DNA from: Torymus aiolomorphi
Lineage: Eukaryota > Arthropoda > Insecta > Hymenoptera > Torymidae
Assembly: GCA_036365515.1 (NCBI GenBank)
Contig: CM070876.1
Location: 99,404,150 to 99,468,149, forward strand
DNA: 64,000 nucleotides
Direction: 5' to 3'
This document shows, in pieces, positions 11,386 to 23,900 of the stretch (position 1 is its first letter; each line of letters begins with the position of its first letter). A program made the position numbers and the translations under genes. Below the pieces are notes generated by a model. The model was not told where the DNA came from and did not search any database. It worked only from the letters and a program-made list of their open reading frames with translations.

Positions 11386-13320
11386 TTTTTTCCCTCTCTA
11401 TGCTCAATTACGTAATCATAGTTCTGAAGTTCGAGCGACCATCGCTGAATTCGCGGATTGATGTCTTTCTTTTTCAACGCAAGAGCAAGAGCATTACAAT
11501 CTGTTACTACCTTAAACTTAATACCGCCTAAATAAACTCTAAACCTCCTTAGTGAAGATAATAGCTAACGTCTCTAGCTCGAAGCTGTGACATCTGCTTT
11601 CCGCATCAGATGCTCTTTTCGAAAAATAAAAGATCACATGAAATTTTAAATCCGCTTTACGTTGCATTAGCACAGCGCCAAAACCTAGCGAACTTGCATC
11701 GCAGTGCAATTCTGTTTCATCACGCGGATTATAAATCGCAAGTATTGGTGCTTCAATCAGTTTACATTTTAACATTTCGAAAACTGTAAGCTCTTTTTCT
11801 TTAAATTCAAACTTTGCGTCTTTACGCAATAAATCGTACAGTACTTTCGCCATTATCGAGAAGTTTTCAATAAACTTTCTAAAATATGAACATAAGCCTA
11901 AGAAACCTCGTATCTCTCGGACGCTTCTCGGAATAGGAAACTGTTTGATGGCTTCGAGACCACTATCGGTCGGTTGAATACCTTTTTTCGATACTATATA
12001 CCCTAAATACTCTATTTTATTAAATAAAAATTTGCATTTATCAATCCTTAACTCTAAATTATTTTTAATCAACCATCTAAAAACTTTTTGCAAGACCTGC
12101 AAGTGGTGTTCGAGCGTAACCGTGGCTACCATAAAGTCATCCATATATGTGACTACCGCTCCCGTTTCTATCAGATCCTTCAGAACTTTATTTACAAAGC
12201 GCGTAAATTTAGCCGGAGCTACTTTTAAACCAAACGGCAATTTAAGGTATTCATACTGACCAAAAGGGGTCACAAACGCTGTATACTTTACCCAATTATC
12301 GGCTACACGTATGTGATGAAATCCATCTCTTAAGTCTAGCACCGTGAAATATTTTTTCCCTTCAAGCAAGTCTAGTTGATCCTCAATCAACAGCAAAGGT
12401 TGGTTATCTCTAATCAAATATTTATTTAACGTGCGGTAGTCCACGCACATTCTAATCTCGCCGTTTTTCTTGTCCGTTAAAACAATAGCCGACGCATACT
12501 CGGACTCGCTCGGCCGTATAACCCCCTTTTTGATGAGATCGTCTAGCTTTTTCCGTACCTCCTGTTTCTCAGCATACGATAGTCGCCTTGGAATGTAGTG
12601 GAATGGCTGATGCTCGGTCAATTTTAATTCAACTTCATAATCAATTTCCGGTTTCTCCGGACGCTCTGGAAAAACATACTCCTTCTTAAACAATTCAATT
12701 AATTGATTTCGTATTATGATTGGTATATTTTCATTTATCTTTAGCTCATCAGCCATTCCATCACCCTCGCAAGATACATCTATACTCAAAATTTCAAAAG
12801 CTTCTTCAACCACGTTTATAGATTCGCATTTCAATTTTAAACTAAAACTATTTAATACATTTCTTCCTAAAACTACTGAGCTCCTCATAGTATTATCATC
12901 GACAACGAAGAACTCCAAATCATCTTTAACCGCTTCGTTTAAAAATACACGTAAACTAACTTTACCGAGAATCTTTAATTTAGAATTATTAATTCCGTGA
13001 AACTTTGAATCAGAATCCACATAATCCCCGATCGCATCTTTTATAACAAATTTTTCTTTTATAAAACTAATTGGACTTCCGGTGTCCAGCAACGAATCTA
13101 AAGTTAACCGAAATTGTTCGCCCTCGCGCTCGAGTTCGTACGCTACCCTCTGATGAAAACCGTCTTCTTCTAGCAGCTCCTCGTTTACATGTGCAACCTG
13201 GTTCCCTGGCGTCGTCTCCTTACTCTTCGGACATTCCTTGGCTATGTGTCCTGCTTCGCTGCAATTGTAACACTTCTTGTTCTTCCTTGGCTCCATGCAG
13301 TCCCTGGACAGGTGTCCTGC
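11386..13320 (-). pseudogene. Protease, reverse transcriptase and RNase H (Gypsy pol), broken
   Basis: Minus-strand continuation of gag-pol. A CX2CX4HX4C zinc knuckle (CYNCSEAGHIAKEC) lies at the start. The aspartic protease shows LLDTGSPISF, with ILGRN about 80 residues later. The reverse transcriptase shows the finger motif RMCVDYRTLN, the VLDLRDGFHHI block, the PFGL block and the catalytic YMDD. RNase H shows HCDASSLGFGAVL, an ELETLA Glu and TDCNALALAL. The frame is open from the zinc knuckle to 11539, then broken inside RNase H by an extra G near 11545. A compensating one-base loss in an A run near 11385-11391 restores the frame into the integrase. In a functional element these enzymes copy the RNA genome inside the Gag particle. 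Confidence 0.92.
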
Positions 13321-14142
13321 TTAGTTACAATTGTAACAGCGCGTCCCGCCGCGACTGGATTTCCCACGATCGACGCTTCCGGCAGACTTCTCGTCTTTAG
13401 GTTCTCGTCCGTCACCCTTGGGGAATTTTGACTCTTGCCGACCAGCGTGCTGTCCACTGCTCCTTCTTTGCGAGAGAGAAACCTTTTCGAATGCCTTCAG
13501 TAAATCTTCAACTTTTGTGAAATTCTGTAACCTTGCTTGATTTTTCAATAGATGATCCGGAACGCCGTCGATAATGTAGTCGACCATTTCATCGTTATCT
13601 ATTGGTACGCGATTTCCCAGAATTACCTTCTCATGTACATAATCACTAAAAGGTTCATTAAACTTCCATGCTCTTTCTTCGAACTGTCTACGTAATACAA
13701 GCTTACGTGGTCGATGGTCAAACATCGCCTTCATATTCTTAAACAGATCATCGAGAGATGATTGCAGATGCTCAGGCTTCGAGTGAAACCATTCGAACGC
13801 CTTCCCTTTCATTCTTGCGCTAATAAGAATTTTTGTCTTTTCTTCCGACAAACGATATGTTGCTTTCACGAATTGAATTTGCTTCTCCCAGTTATCATAT
13901 TCGCCATCGGCTCCGTCAAAACAGCTAATCAATTCTGTTATTTCCGTCAGGTTTATTTTCTCGCGCATATTTTCTTGAGTGTTACTCGTGTTGTTGTTCG
14001 TCCTTGGAACTTGGTTAGTGCCATCTCGCTGTGCCGCACGTAAAAGTTCCAATTCTCGACGCGCGTTTTCCAGCTCTCCCTGAGTTACCTGCTTTTCACG
14101 AATACACAGATCTATTTCTCGTCGTATTCGTTCAGTATCACC
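13321..14142 (-). pseudogene. Gag of the first Gypsy element, missing its start
   Basis: Gag forms the particle that packages element RNA. The preserved part has a charged coiled-coil-like N-terminal stretch, then the central retrotransposon gag domain (around the FEWFHSKPEHLQ, DLFKNMKAMF and FEERAWKFNEPF segments), then a basic Ser/Gly-rich stretch and the first half of a zinc knuckle. A TAA at 13321-13323 falls inside that knuckle (CYNCN, stop, AGHLSRDC). The frame past the stop continues directly into pol, so gag and pol were one open frame broken by a single nonsense change here. The true start is lost; the open frame instead extends upstream into satellite DNA to 14226, adding about 28 residues that do not belong to Gag. 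Confidence 0.85.
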
Positions 14143-14143
14143 T

Positions 14144-17100
14144 AAATAACTTAGGTCTATACTAGAAATGCCTGTTTTTATAAACATTTTCCTAGTATAT
14201 GCTGGAAAGTGCGTGCTATCCTGCAAAAATCAGCGAAAAACCATGATTTTCAGTACCTTTTGTTCTTAATCTCCTGGAAATATGGATTTCGATCATTGTT
14301 TTCGTCAAAATAACGTAGTTCTATGCCAAAATGTCTGTTTTACCATTATTTCACAAGTATATGGTGATAAGTTCGTTGTATCCTGCAAAAAACAGCGAAA
14401 AACCATGATTTTCGGTACTTTTTGTTCTTAATGTGCTGGAAATATGTGTGTCGATCATAGTTTTCTTCAAAATACATTAGTTCTATGCTAAAAATGCCTG
14501 TTTTTACCAACATTTTACAAGTATATGGTGAAAGGTACGTTGTATCATGAAAGAGACAGCGAAAAACCATGATTTTCGGTACTTTTTGTTCTTAATCTGC
14601 TGGAAATATGGATTTCGGTCATTGTATTGGTCAAAATAACTTAGGACCATGCTAAAAATGCCTGTTTTTTCCAACACGTTCCTAGTATATGGTGCAAAGT
14701 GCGTGTTATCCTGCAAAAAACAGCAAAAACCCATGATTTTCAGTACTTATTGTTCTTAATCTGCCGGAAATATGGATTTCGATAATTTTTTTCCTGAAAA
14801 TAACTTAGATCTATGCTAAAAATGCCTGTTTCTACCATTATTTTCGAAGTATATGGTGGAAAGTCCGTGGTAACCTGAAAAAAAGTGCGAAAAACCATGA
14901 TTATCAGTACTTTTTGTTCTTAATCTGCTGGAAATATGGACTTGGGCCATTGTTTTCGTCAAAATAACTTAGGGCTATGCTAAAAATGCTTGCTTTTAAC
15001 AATATTTTCCTAGGATATGGTGAAAAGTGCGGGGTATCCTGCAAAAAACAGCGAAAAATCATGATTTTCGGTACTTTTTGTTATTAATCTGCTGGAAATA
15101 CGGATTGCGGTCATTCTTTTCGTCAAAATCACTTGGGGTTGTACTAGAAATGCCTGTTGTTATCAATATTTTCCTAGTATATGGTGAGAAGAGCGTGATA
15201 TCCTGCAAAAAACAGCGATAAACCATGATTTTCAGTAACTTTTGTTCATAATCTCCTGGGAATATGGTTTTGCATCATCGTTTTACTCAAAATGACGAAC
15301 TTTTATGCTAAATATGCCTGTTTTTAACAGCATTTTCCAAGTATATGGTGGAAAGTCCGTGGAAACCTGCTAAAAACAGAGAAAAACCTTGATTTTCAGT
15401 ACTTTTTGTTCTTAATCTGCTGGAAATATGGATTTTGATCATTGTTTTCGTCAAAATAACTTAGGTCTATGCTAAACATACCTGTTTTTACCAATATTTC
15501 CCAAGTATATGGTGAAAAGTTCGTTGTATCCTGCAAAAAACAGCGAAAAATCATGATTTTCGATACTTTTTCTTCGCAATCTGCTGGAAATATGGATTTC
15601 AATCATTGTTTTCGTCAAAATAACTTGAGGTCCATGCTAAAAATGCCTTTTTTTCCAATAGATTGCTAGTGTAAGGTGAAAAGTTGGTTGTATCCTGCAA
15701 GAAACTGCGAAAAACCATGATTTTCAGTACTTTTTGTTCTTAATCTGCTGGAAATATGGATTTCGATCATTTTTTTCGTGATAATAACTTAGGTCCATGC
15801 TAAAAATGCCTTTTTTCCCAATACATTGCTAGTATATGGTGAAAAATGCGTGGTATCCTGCAAAAAACAGCGAAAAACCATGATTGTCATTACTTTTTGT
15901 TCTTAAACTGCTGGGAATATGGATTTGGAATATTCCTTTCCTCATAATGATGAAGTTTTATGCTAAATATGGCAATTCTTACTAAGATTTTTATAAGATA
16001 TGGTCAAAAATGTGTGTTTTGTTATTAATCTGCTGGAAATACGGATTGCGGTCATTCTTTTCTTCAAAATCACTTGGGGTTGTACTAGAAATGCCTGTTG
16101 TTATCAATATTTTCCTAGTATATGGTGAGAAGAGCGTGATATCCTGCAAAAAACAGCGAAAAACCATGATTTTCAGTAACTTTTGTTCATAATCTCCTGG
16201 AAATATGGTTTTGCATCATCGTTTTACTCAAAATGACGAACTTTTATGCTAAATATGCCGGTTTTTAACAGTATTTTCCAAGTATATGGTGGAAAGTCCG
16301 TGGTAACCTGCTAAAAACAGAGAAAAACCTTGATTTTCAGTACTTTTTGTTCTCAATCTGCTGAAAATATGGATTTCGATCATTGTCTTCGTCAAAATAA
16401 CTTAGATACATGCTAAAAATGTCTGTTTTTTCTAATGCGTTGCTAGTATATGGTGAAAAATGCGTGGTATCCTGCAAAAAACCGCGAAAAACCATGATTA
16501 TCAGTACTTTTTGTTCTTAATCTGTTGGATATATGGATTTCGATCATTTTTTTCTTGAAAATAGCTTAGGTCTATGCTAAAAATGCCTGTTTTTACCAAT
16601 ATTTTCCTAGTACATGGTGAAAAGTGGGTGGTATCCTGGAAAAAACAGCGGAAAACCATGATTTTCAGTACTTGTTGTTCTCAATCTGCTGGATATATGG
16701 ATTTCGATCATTGTCTTCGTCAAAATAACTTAGATACATGCTAAAAATGCCTGTTTTTTTCAATGCGTTTCTAGTATATGGTGAAAAAGGCCTGGTATCC
16801 TGCAAAAAACCGCGAAAAACCATGATTATCAGTACTTTTTGTTCTTAATCTGTTAGATATATGGATTTCGATCATTTTTTTCTTGAAAATAGCTTAGGTC
16901 CATGCTAAAAATTCCTGTTTTTTCCAACACGTTACTAGTATATGGTGAAAAGTGCGTGGTATCCTGCAAAAAACAGCGAAAAACCACGATTTACGGTACT
17001 TCTTGTCTTTAATCTGCCGGAAATATGGATTTCGATCATTATTTTCCTCAAAATGAGGAAGTTTTATGCTAAATATGGCTGTTTTCACCAATATTTTCAT

Positions 17101-17712
17101 AATATATGGTTCAAAATGCCTGTTTTTACCAATATTTTCCAAGTATATGGTAAAACTCCTGTATCCTGAAAAACAGCGAAAAACGATAATTTTACTTCTT
17201 GTCTTTAATCTGCCGGAAATATGGATTTCGATCATTATTTTCCTCAAAATGAGGAAGTTTTATGCTAAATATGGCTGTTTTCACCAATATTTTCATAATA
17301 TATGGTTCAAAATGCCTGTTTTTACCAATATTTTCCAAGTATATGGTGAAAACTACGATGTATCCTGAAAAAACAGCGAAAAACGATAATTTTCAGTACT
17401 TTTTCTACTTATTCTGCTGGAAATATGGATTTCGATCATGGTTTTCGTCCAAATGAAGAACTTTTATGCTAAATATGCCTGTTTATAAGAGTATTTTCCA
17501 AGTATATAGTGGAAAGTCCGTGGTAACCTGCAAAAAAGAGCGAAAAATCCACGATTTTAAGTACTTTTTGTTCTTAATCTCCTAGAAATATGGACTTCGA
17601 TCATTGTTTTCGTCAAAATAACTTAGGTCTATGCTAATCATGCCTGTTCTTTTCAATATTTTCCTACTATATGGTAAAAAGTGCGTGGTATCCTGAAAAA
17701 AACAGCGAAAAA
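14144..17712 (+). repeat. 165-bp satellite array, subfamily A, plus orientation
   Basis: Same monomer as before the Gypsy insertion, beginning with TAAATAACTTAGG. A segment around 15081 recurs near 16022 (offset 941 bp). A 196-bp direct tandem duplication occupies 17041-17430, with identical stretches starting near 17066 and 17262; each unit contains two copies of the monomer core. The array ends at a palindromic orientation switch near 17712. Confidence 0.93.
17041..17430 (+). repeat. 196-bp tandem duplication within satellite
   Basis: Two adjacent, nearly identical blocks offset by 196 bp (for example ATGGCTGTTTTCACCAATA at both). Each holds two monomer cores separated by about 40 bp, so the unit is longer than a plain monomer. 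Confidence 0.8.
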
Positions 17713-20700
17713 TTCCCTGTTTGTTGCAGGGTTCCACACACTTTTCACCGTATACTAGGAAAATATTGTTAGAACAATGTATTTTATCGTGAATCCGCGA
17801 TGAACTTCGTGAACTCACGAAGAGAAAAAGTACTTTAAATTATGGTTTTCCCAGTTTATCGCAGGATTCCACGTCCTTTTCGCCATATACTAGAATAATG
17901 TTGGTAAAAACAGGCATTTCAAGCATAAACCTACGTTATTTTGAGAAAACGAACGAAACAAATCTAAATTTCTGGCGTTTTAATGCCAATAAGTGCTTTA
18001 TGTCATGGTTTTCCCTGTTTGTTGCAGGATTCCACACACTTCTCTCATATGTTAGGAAAATATTGGTAAAAACAGGCATTTCCAGCATAATCCTACGTTA
18101 TTTTGAGAAAAAGAACGAAACAAATCTAAATTTCCGGCTTTGAATGCCAATTAGTGATTTAAATCATGGTTTTCCTGTTTGTTGCAGGATTCCACACACT
18201 TCATACACTAGGAAAATATTGGTAAAGCAAAGTATTTTATCGAGAACCCACGATATTTAGAGGGTACCAATTATAAAAGTCTATTATTTCCAACTCAAGA
18301 AGAAAAAAAGTACTTTGAATTTTGTTTTTCCCTGTTTATTGAAGGATTCCACGAACATTTCACCATATATTAGGAAAATATTGGTAAAAACAGGCATTTC
18401 TAGCATAAACCTACGTTATATTGAGAAAAAGAACGACACAAATCTAAATTTCCGGCTTTTGAATACCTGTGAGTGCCTTAAATCATGGTTTTCCCTGTTT
18501 GTTGCAGGATTCCACACACATTTACCATACACTAGGAAAATATTGGTAAAGTCATGTATTTTATCCTGAACCCACGATATTTAGAGGATACCAATTATAA
18601 AAGTCTATTATTTCCAACTCAAGAAGAGAAAAAGTACTTTGAATTATGGTTTTCCCTGTTTATTGCAGGATTCCACGCACATTTCACCATATATTAGGAA
18701 AATATTGGTAAAAACAGGCATCTCTAGCATAAACCTACGTTATTGTGAGAAAAAGAACGACACAAATCTAAATTTCGGGCGTTTGAATACCAGTAGGTGC
18801 TTTAAATCATGGTTTTCCCTGTTTGTTGCAGGATTCCACACACTTTTTACCATACACTAGGAAAATATTGGTAAAGCAATGTATTTTATCCTGAACCCAC
18901 GATATTTAGAGGATACCAATTATTAAATTCAATATTTCCAACTCAAGAAGAGAAAAAGTACTTTAAATTATGGTTTTCCCTGTTTATTGCAGGATTCCGC
19001 GCACTTTTCACCACATACTAGCAAAATATTGGTAAAAACAGGCATTTTTCACCATATATTAGGAAGATATTGGTAAATACAGGCATTTCTAGCATAAACC
19101 TACGTTATTTCGAGAAAAAGACGAATTAAATTTAAATTTCCGGCGTTTGAATACCAGGGAGTGCTTTAAATAATGGTTTTCCCTGTTTCTTGCAGGCGTC
19201 CTCGCTCTTTTCACCACATAATCGGAAAATATTGGTAAAAACATGCATTATCTACATAATTCCATATTTCTAAAAACCTATTGAGAAATAGTTCTTTAAA
19301 TTATGGTTTTCCCTGTTTATTGCAAGATTCCAGGCACTTTTCACCATATACTAGGAAAATATTGGTAAAAAAAAGCATTTCTAGCAGAAACCTACGTTAT
19401 TTTGAGAAAAAGAACGAAACAAACTAAATTTCCGGCTTTTGAATACCAATAAGTGCTTTCAATCATGGTTCTCCCAGTTTGTTGCAGGATTCCAAACACT
19501 TTTCGACATATATTAGGTAAATATTGATAAAAACAGGCATTACCAGCATAAGCCTACGTTATTTTAAGAAAAAGAACAAATCAAATCTAAATTTCTGGCG
19601 TTTGAATACCAGTGAGTGCTTCAAATCATGGTTTTCCCTGTTTGTTGCAGGGTTCCACACACTTTTCACCGTATACTAGGAAAATATTGAAAGAACAATG
19701 TATTTTATCGTGAATCCGCGATGAACTTCGTGAACTCGCGAAGAGAAAAAGTACTTTAAATTATGGTTTTCCCAGTTTATCGCAGAATTCCACGTACTTT
19801 TCTCCGTATAATAGGAAAATATTGGTAAAAACAGTTAATTCTAGCACAAACATACTTTTTTTTGAGAAAAACCGCAATCCAAATCCAAAGCCATTCATTT
19901 CTAGCGAAAACTACCTTATTTTGCGGAAAACAATGTTAAAAATCCATATTTCCAGCTGAATAAGAGCAAAAAGTACTGAATATCATGGTTTTTCTTTCTT
20001 TTGGAGGGATCCACGGACTTTTCCCCATAGACTAGGAAATATTGGTAAAAACAGTCATATTTAGTAAAAAACTTATTTTCCAACTCATTAAGAGCAAAAA
20101 GTACATAAAATCATGGTTTTCCCTGTTTTTTGCAGGGTTCCACACACTTTTCACTATATACTAGATAGATATTGGCAAAAACAGGCATTTTTCTCCACAT
20201 ATTAGGAAAGTGTAAGTAAAAACAGGAATTTATATCATTAACCTACGTTATTTTGAGAAAAACAAGGAACCAAATCGAAATTTCCTGCGTTTGAGTACCA
20301 AAAGGTAATGAAAATAATGTTTTTCCCTGTTTTTTGCAGGATTCCACGCACTTTTCACCATATACTAGAAAAATATTGGTAAAAACAGGTATTTTTAGCA
20401 TAGACGAAGGTTATGTTGAAGAAAACAATGATCGAAATCCACATTTCCAGCAGATTAGGTACAAAAGGTACTGAAAATCATGGTTTGTGGCTGTTTTTTT
20501 CAGGATACAAAGAACTTATCAACATATACTTGGAAAATATTGATAAAAACAGGAATATTTACCATAAAACTTCGTCGTTTGGAGGGACACAATAATCCAC
20601 ATCTATATTTCCAGTAGATTACGAACAAAAAGTACCGAAAATCTTGGTTATTCGCTGTTTTGTGCAGGATACCACACACTTTTCACCACAGGCAAGAAAA

Positions 20701-20980
20701 ATATTTGTAAAAACAGACATATTTAGCATAAAACTTCGTCTTTTTGTGAAAAACAATGATCCAAATCCGTATTTCCAGCAGATTAAGAACTAAAAGGACT
20801 GAAAATCGTGGTTTTTCGTTGTCTTGTGCAGGATACCACGCACTTTTCACCATATACTAGGAAAATATTAGTAGAAACAGGCATTTTTAGCATAGAACTA
20901 AGTTATTTTGACCAAAACAATTATCGAAATCCATATTTCCAGCAGACAAAGAACAAAAAGTACTGAAAATCATGGTTTTT
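17713..20980 (-). repeat. 165-bp satellite array, minus orientation (subfamily B, then C and A)
   Basis: From here the monomers read in reverse (CCATATACTAGGAAAATATT followed by GGTAAAAACAGGCAT). From 17713 to about 19800 the array is the dimeric subfamily B, then subfamily C-like at 19830-19960, then subfamily A to the next switch. A segment with an unusual GAACTTCGTGAACTC stretch at about 17731-17880 recurs at 19652-19800 (offset 1921 bp). The array ends at a minus-to-plus switch at 20975-20980. Confidence 0.93.
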
Positions 20981-23900
20981 ACCAATATTTTCCTAGTATA
21001 TGGTGAAAAGTGTGTGGTATCCTGCAAAAAGCAAAGAAAAACCGTGATATTCGGTACTTTTTGTTCTTACTCTGCTGGAGAATATGGATTTGGTCATTGT
21101 TTTCGTCAAAATAGCTTAGGTCTATTCTAGAGAAGTCTATTTTTACCAATATTTTTGTCAATATTTTCCAAATATATGGTGAAAAGTGCGTGGTATCCTG
21201 CAAAAAACAGCGAAAAACCATGATTTTCTGTACTTTTACTTATTAATCTGCTGTAAATATGGATTTCCATCATTGTTTTCGTCAAAATAACTTAGTTTAA
21301 GCTGCCAATATCTGTTTTTACCAATATTTTCCAAGTATATGGTGAAAAGTACGTTGTATTCTGAAAAAAACAGCGAATAACCATGATTTTCAGTACTGTT
21401 TGTTCCCATTCTGCTGGAAAATATATATTTAGTCATTTTTTTCCTCGAAATCACGATGTTTTATGCTAAATAAGCCAATTTTTACGTATCTTTTCCGATT
21501 ACATGTCGAAAAGTACGTTGTATCCTGAAAAAAACAGCGAAAAACCATGATTTTCGCAACTTTTTCTTCTTCATCTTCTGGAAATATGGATTTCGATCAT
21601 TGTTTTCGTCAAAATAACTTAGGTCTATTCTAAAAATGCATGTTTATACCAATATTTCCCAAGTATATGTTGAAAAGTACGTTGAATCCTGAAAAAAACA
21701 GTAAAAATCATGATTTTCAGTACTTTTTGTTCTTAGTCTGCTGGAAATATGGATTTGGGTCATTGTTTTCCATAAAATGGCGAAGCTTTATGTTAAATAT
21801 GCCCATTTTTACAAATATTTTCAAAATATAAGGTGAACGGTATGTTGTATCCTGAGAAAAAAAAGGAAAACCATGATTTTAAGTACTTTTTGTTCTTAAT
21901 CTGCTGGAAATATGGATTTCGATCATTTTTTTCGGCAAAATAACTTAGGTCTATGCTAAAAATGCCTGTTTTTACCAATATTTTCCTAGTATATGGTGAA
22001 AAGAGAGTGGGAACCTGTGTAGACAGCGAAAAATCACGATTTTCGGTACCTTTTGTTCTTGGTCTGCTGGAAATATGGATTTCCATCATTGTTTTCGTCA
22101 AAATAACTTTGTTAAGCTGCTAATATCTGTTTTTAGCAATATTTTCCAAGTATACGGTGAAAAAGTACGTTATATTCTGAAAAAAACACCGAAAAACCAT
22201 GATTTTCAGTACTTTTTCTACTTAATCTGCTGGAAATATGGATTTCGATCATTGTTTTCCCTAAAATGGCTAAGTTTTATGCTAAATATGCCTATTTTTA
22301 CCAATATTTTCCAAATATATGGTGAAAGGTATGTTGTATCCTGAGAAAAAAAAAACCATCAATTTCAGTTCTTTTTGTTTTTACTCTGCTGGAAATATGG
22401 ACTTCCATCATTGTTTTCGTCTAAATAACCTAGGTCTATGCTAACAAAGCCTGTATTTACCAATATTTTCCAAGTATATGGTGAAATGTATGTTGTATCC
22501 TGATAAAAACATCGAAAAACCATGATTTCCAGTACTTTTTGTTCCTATTCTGCTGGAGAATATGGATTTGGTCATTGTTTTCCTCAAAATCACGAAGTTT
22601 TATGCTAAGTAAGCCTATTTTTACATATCTTTTCCAATTATATGTCGAAAAGTTGGTTGTATCCTGAAAAGAACAACGAAAAACCATGATTTCTGGAACT
22701 TTTTCTTCTTCATCTTCTGGAAATATGGATTTCGTTCATTGTTTTCGTCAAAATAACTTAGGTATATGTTAAAAATGCATGTTTTTACCAATATTTCCCA
22801 AGTATATGTTGAAAAGTACGGTGAATCCTGAAAAAAAACAGTGAAAAACCATGATTTTCAGTACTTTTTGTTCTTAATCTGCTGGTAATATGGATTTGGT
22901 CATTGTTTTCCTCAAAATCACGAAGTTCTATGCTAAATATGCCTGTTTTTACAAATATTTTCCAAAATATATGGTGAAAAGTATGTTGTATCCTGAAAAA
23001 AAAAGCGAAAAACCATGATTTTCAGTACTTTTTGTTCTTAATCTGCTGGAAATATGGATTTCGATCATTGTTTTCGTCAAAATAACTTAGGTCTATGCTA
23101 AAAATGCCTGTTTTTACCAATATTTTCCCAAGTATATGGTGAAAAGAAGTGAATCCTGAAATGCGAAAAACCATGATTTTCAGTACCTTTTGTTCTTGAT
23201 CTGCTGGAATATGGATTTGGATCATTGTTTTCCCTAAAATGGAGAAGTTTTATGCTAAATTGCTAATATCTGTTTTTACAATATTTTCCAAGTATATGGT
23301 GAAAAGTACGTTGTATCCTGAAAAAAACACCGAAAACCATGATTTTCAGTACTTTTTCTACTTAATCTGCTGGAAATATTGATTTCGATCATTGTTTTCC
23401 CTAAAATGGCGAAGTTTTATTCTAAATATGCTCTATTTTTACCAATATTTTCCAAGTATATGGTGAAAATGTTGTATGTACTTTTTGTTCCTATTCTGCT
23501 GGAAATATGGATTTGGTCATTGTTTTCCTCAAAATAACGAAGTTTTATGCTAAGTAAGCCTGTTTTTACATATATTTTCCAAGTATATGGTGAAATGTAT
23601 GTTGTATCCTGAAAAAACATCGAAAACCATGATTTTATACTTTTTGTTCTGAAAATATGGATTTGGTCATTGTTTTCCTCAAAATCACGAAGTTTTATGC
23701 TAAAAAGCCTATTTTTACATATGATTATGTCCTGGAACAACGAAAAACCATGATTTTTCTTCTTCATCTTCTGGAAATATGGATTTCGATCATTGTTTTC
23801 GTCAAAATAACTTAGGTATATGTTAAAAATGCATGTTTTTACCAATATTTCCCAAGTATATGTTGAAAAGTACGGTGAATCCTGAAAAAAAACAGTGAAA

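Larger units (their letters stand above)
9715..14143 (-). mobile_element. Ty3/Gypsy LTR retrotransposon, 5'-truncated and decayed
   Basis: On the minus strand the order is gag, protease, reverse transcriptase, RNase H, integrase, A-rich tract, 3' LTR, which is the Ty3/Gypsy order. Gag and pol lie in one frame. The 3' LTR is present, but the 5' LTR, primer-binding site and start of gag are missing: gag runs straight into satellite at about 14143. At the other end the LTR abuts satellite ending ATATGGATTTC. Compared with the monomer consensus, about 18 bp of satellite is missing between the two junctions, and there is no target-site duplication, as expected for a truncated copy. The coding region carries premature stops at 13321-13323 and 11080-11082 and frameshifts near 11545, 11391 and 10670. 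It cannot make a functional polyprotein. Confidence 0.93.
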
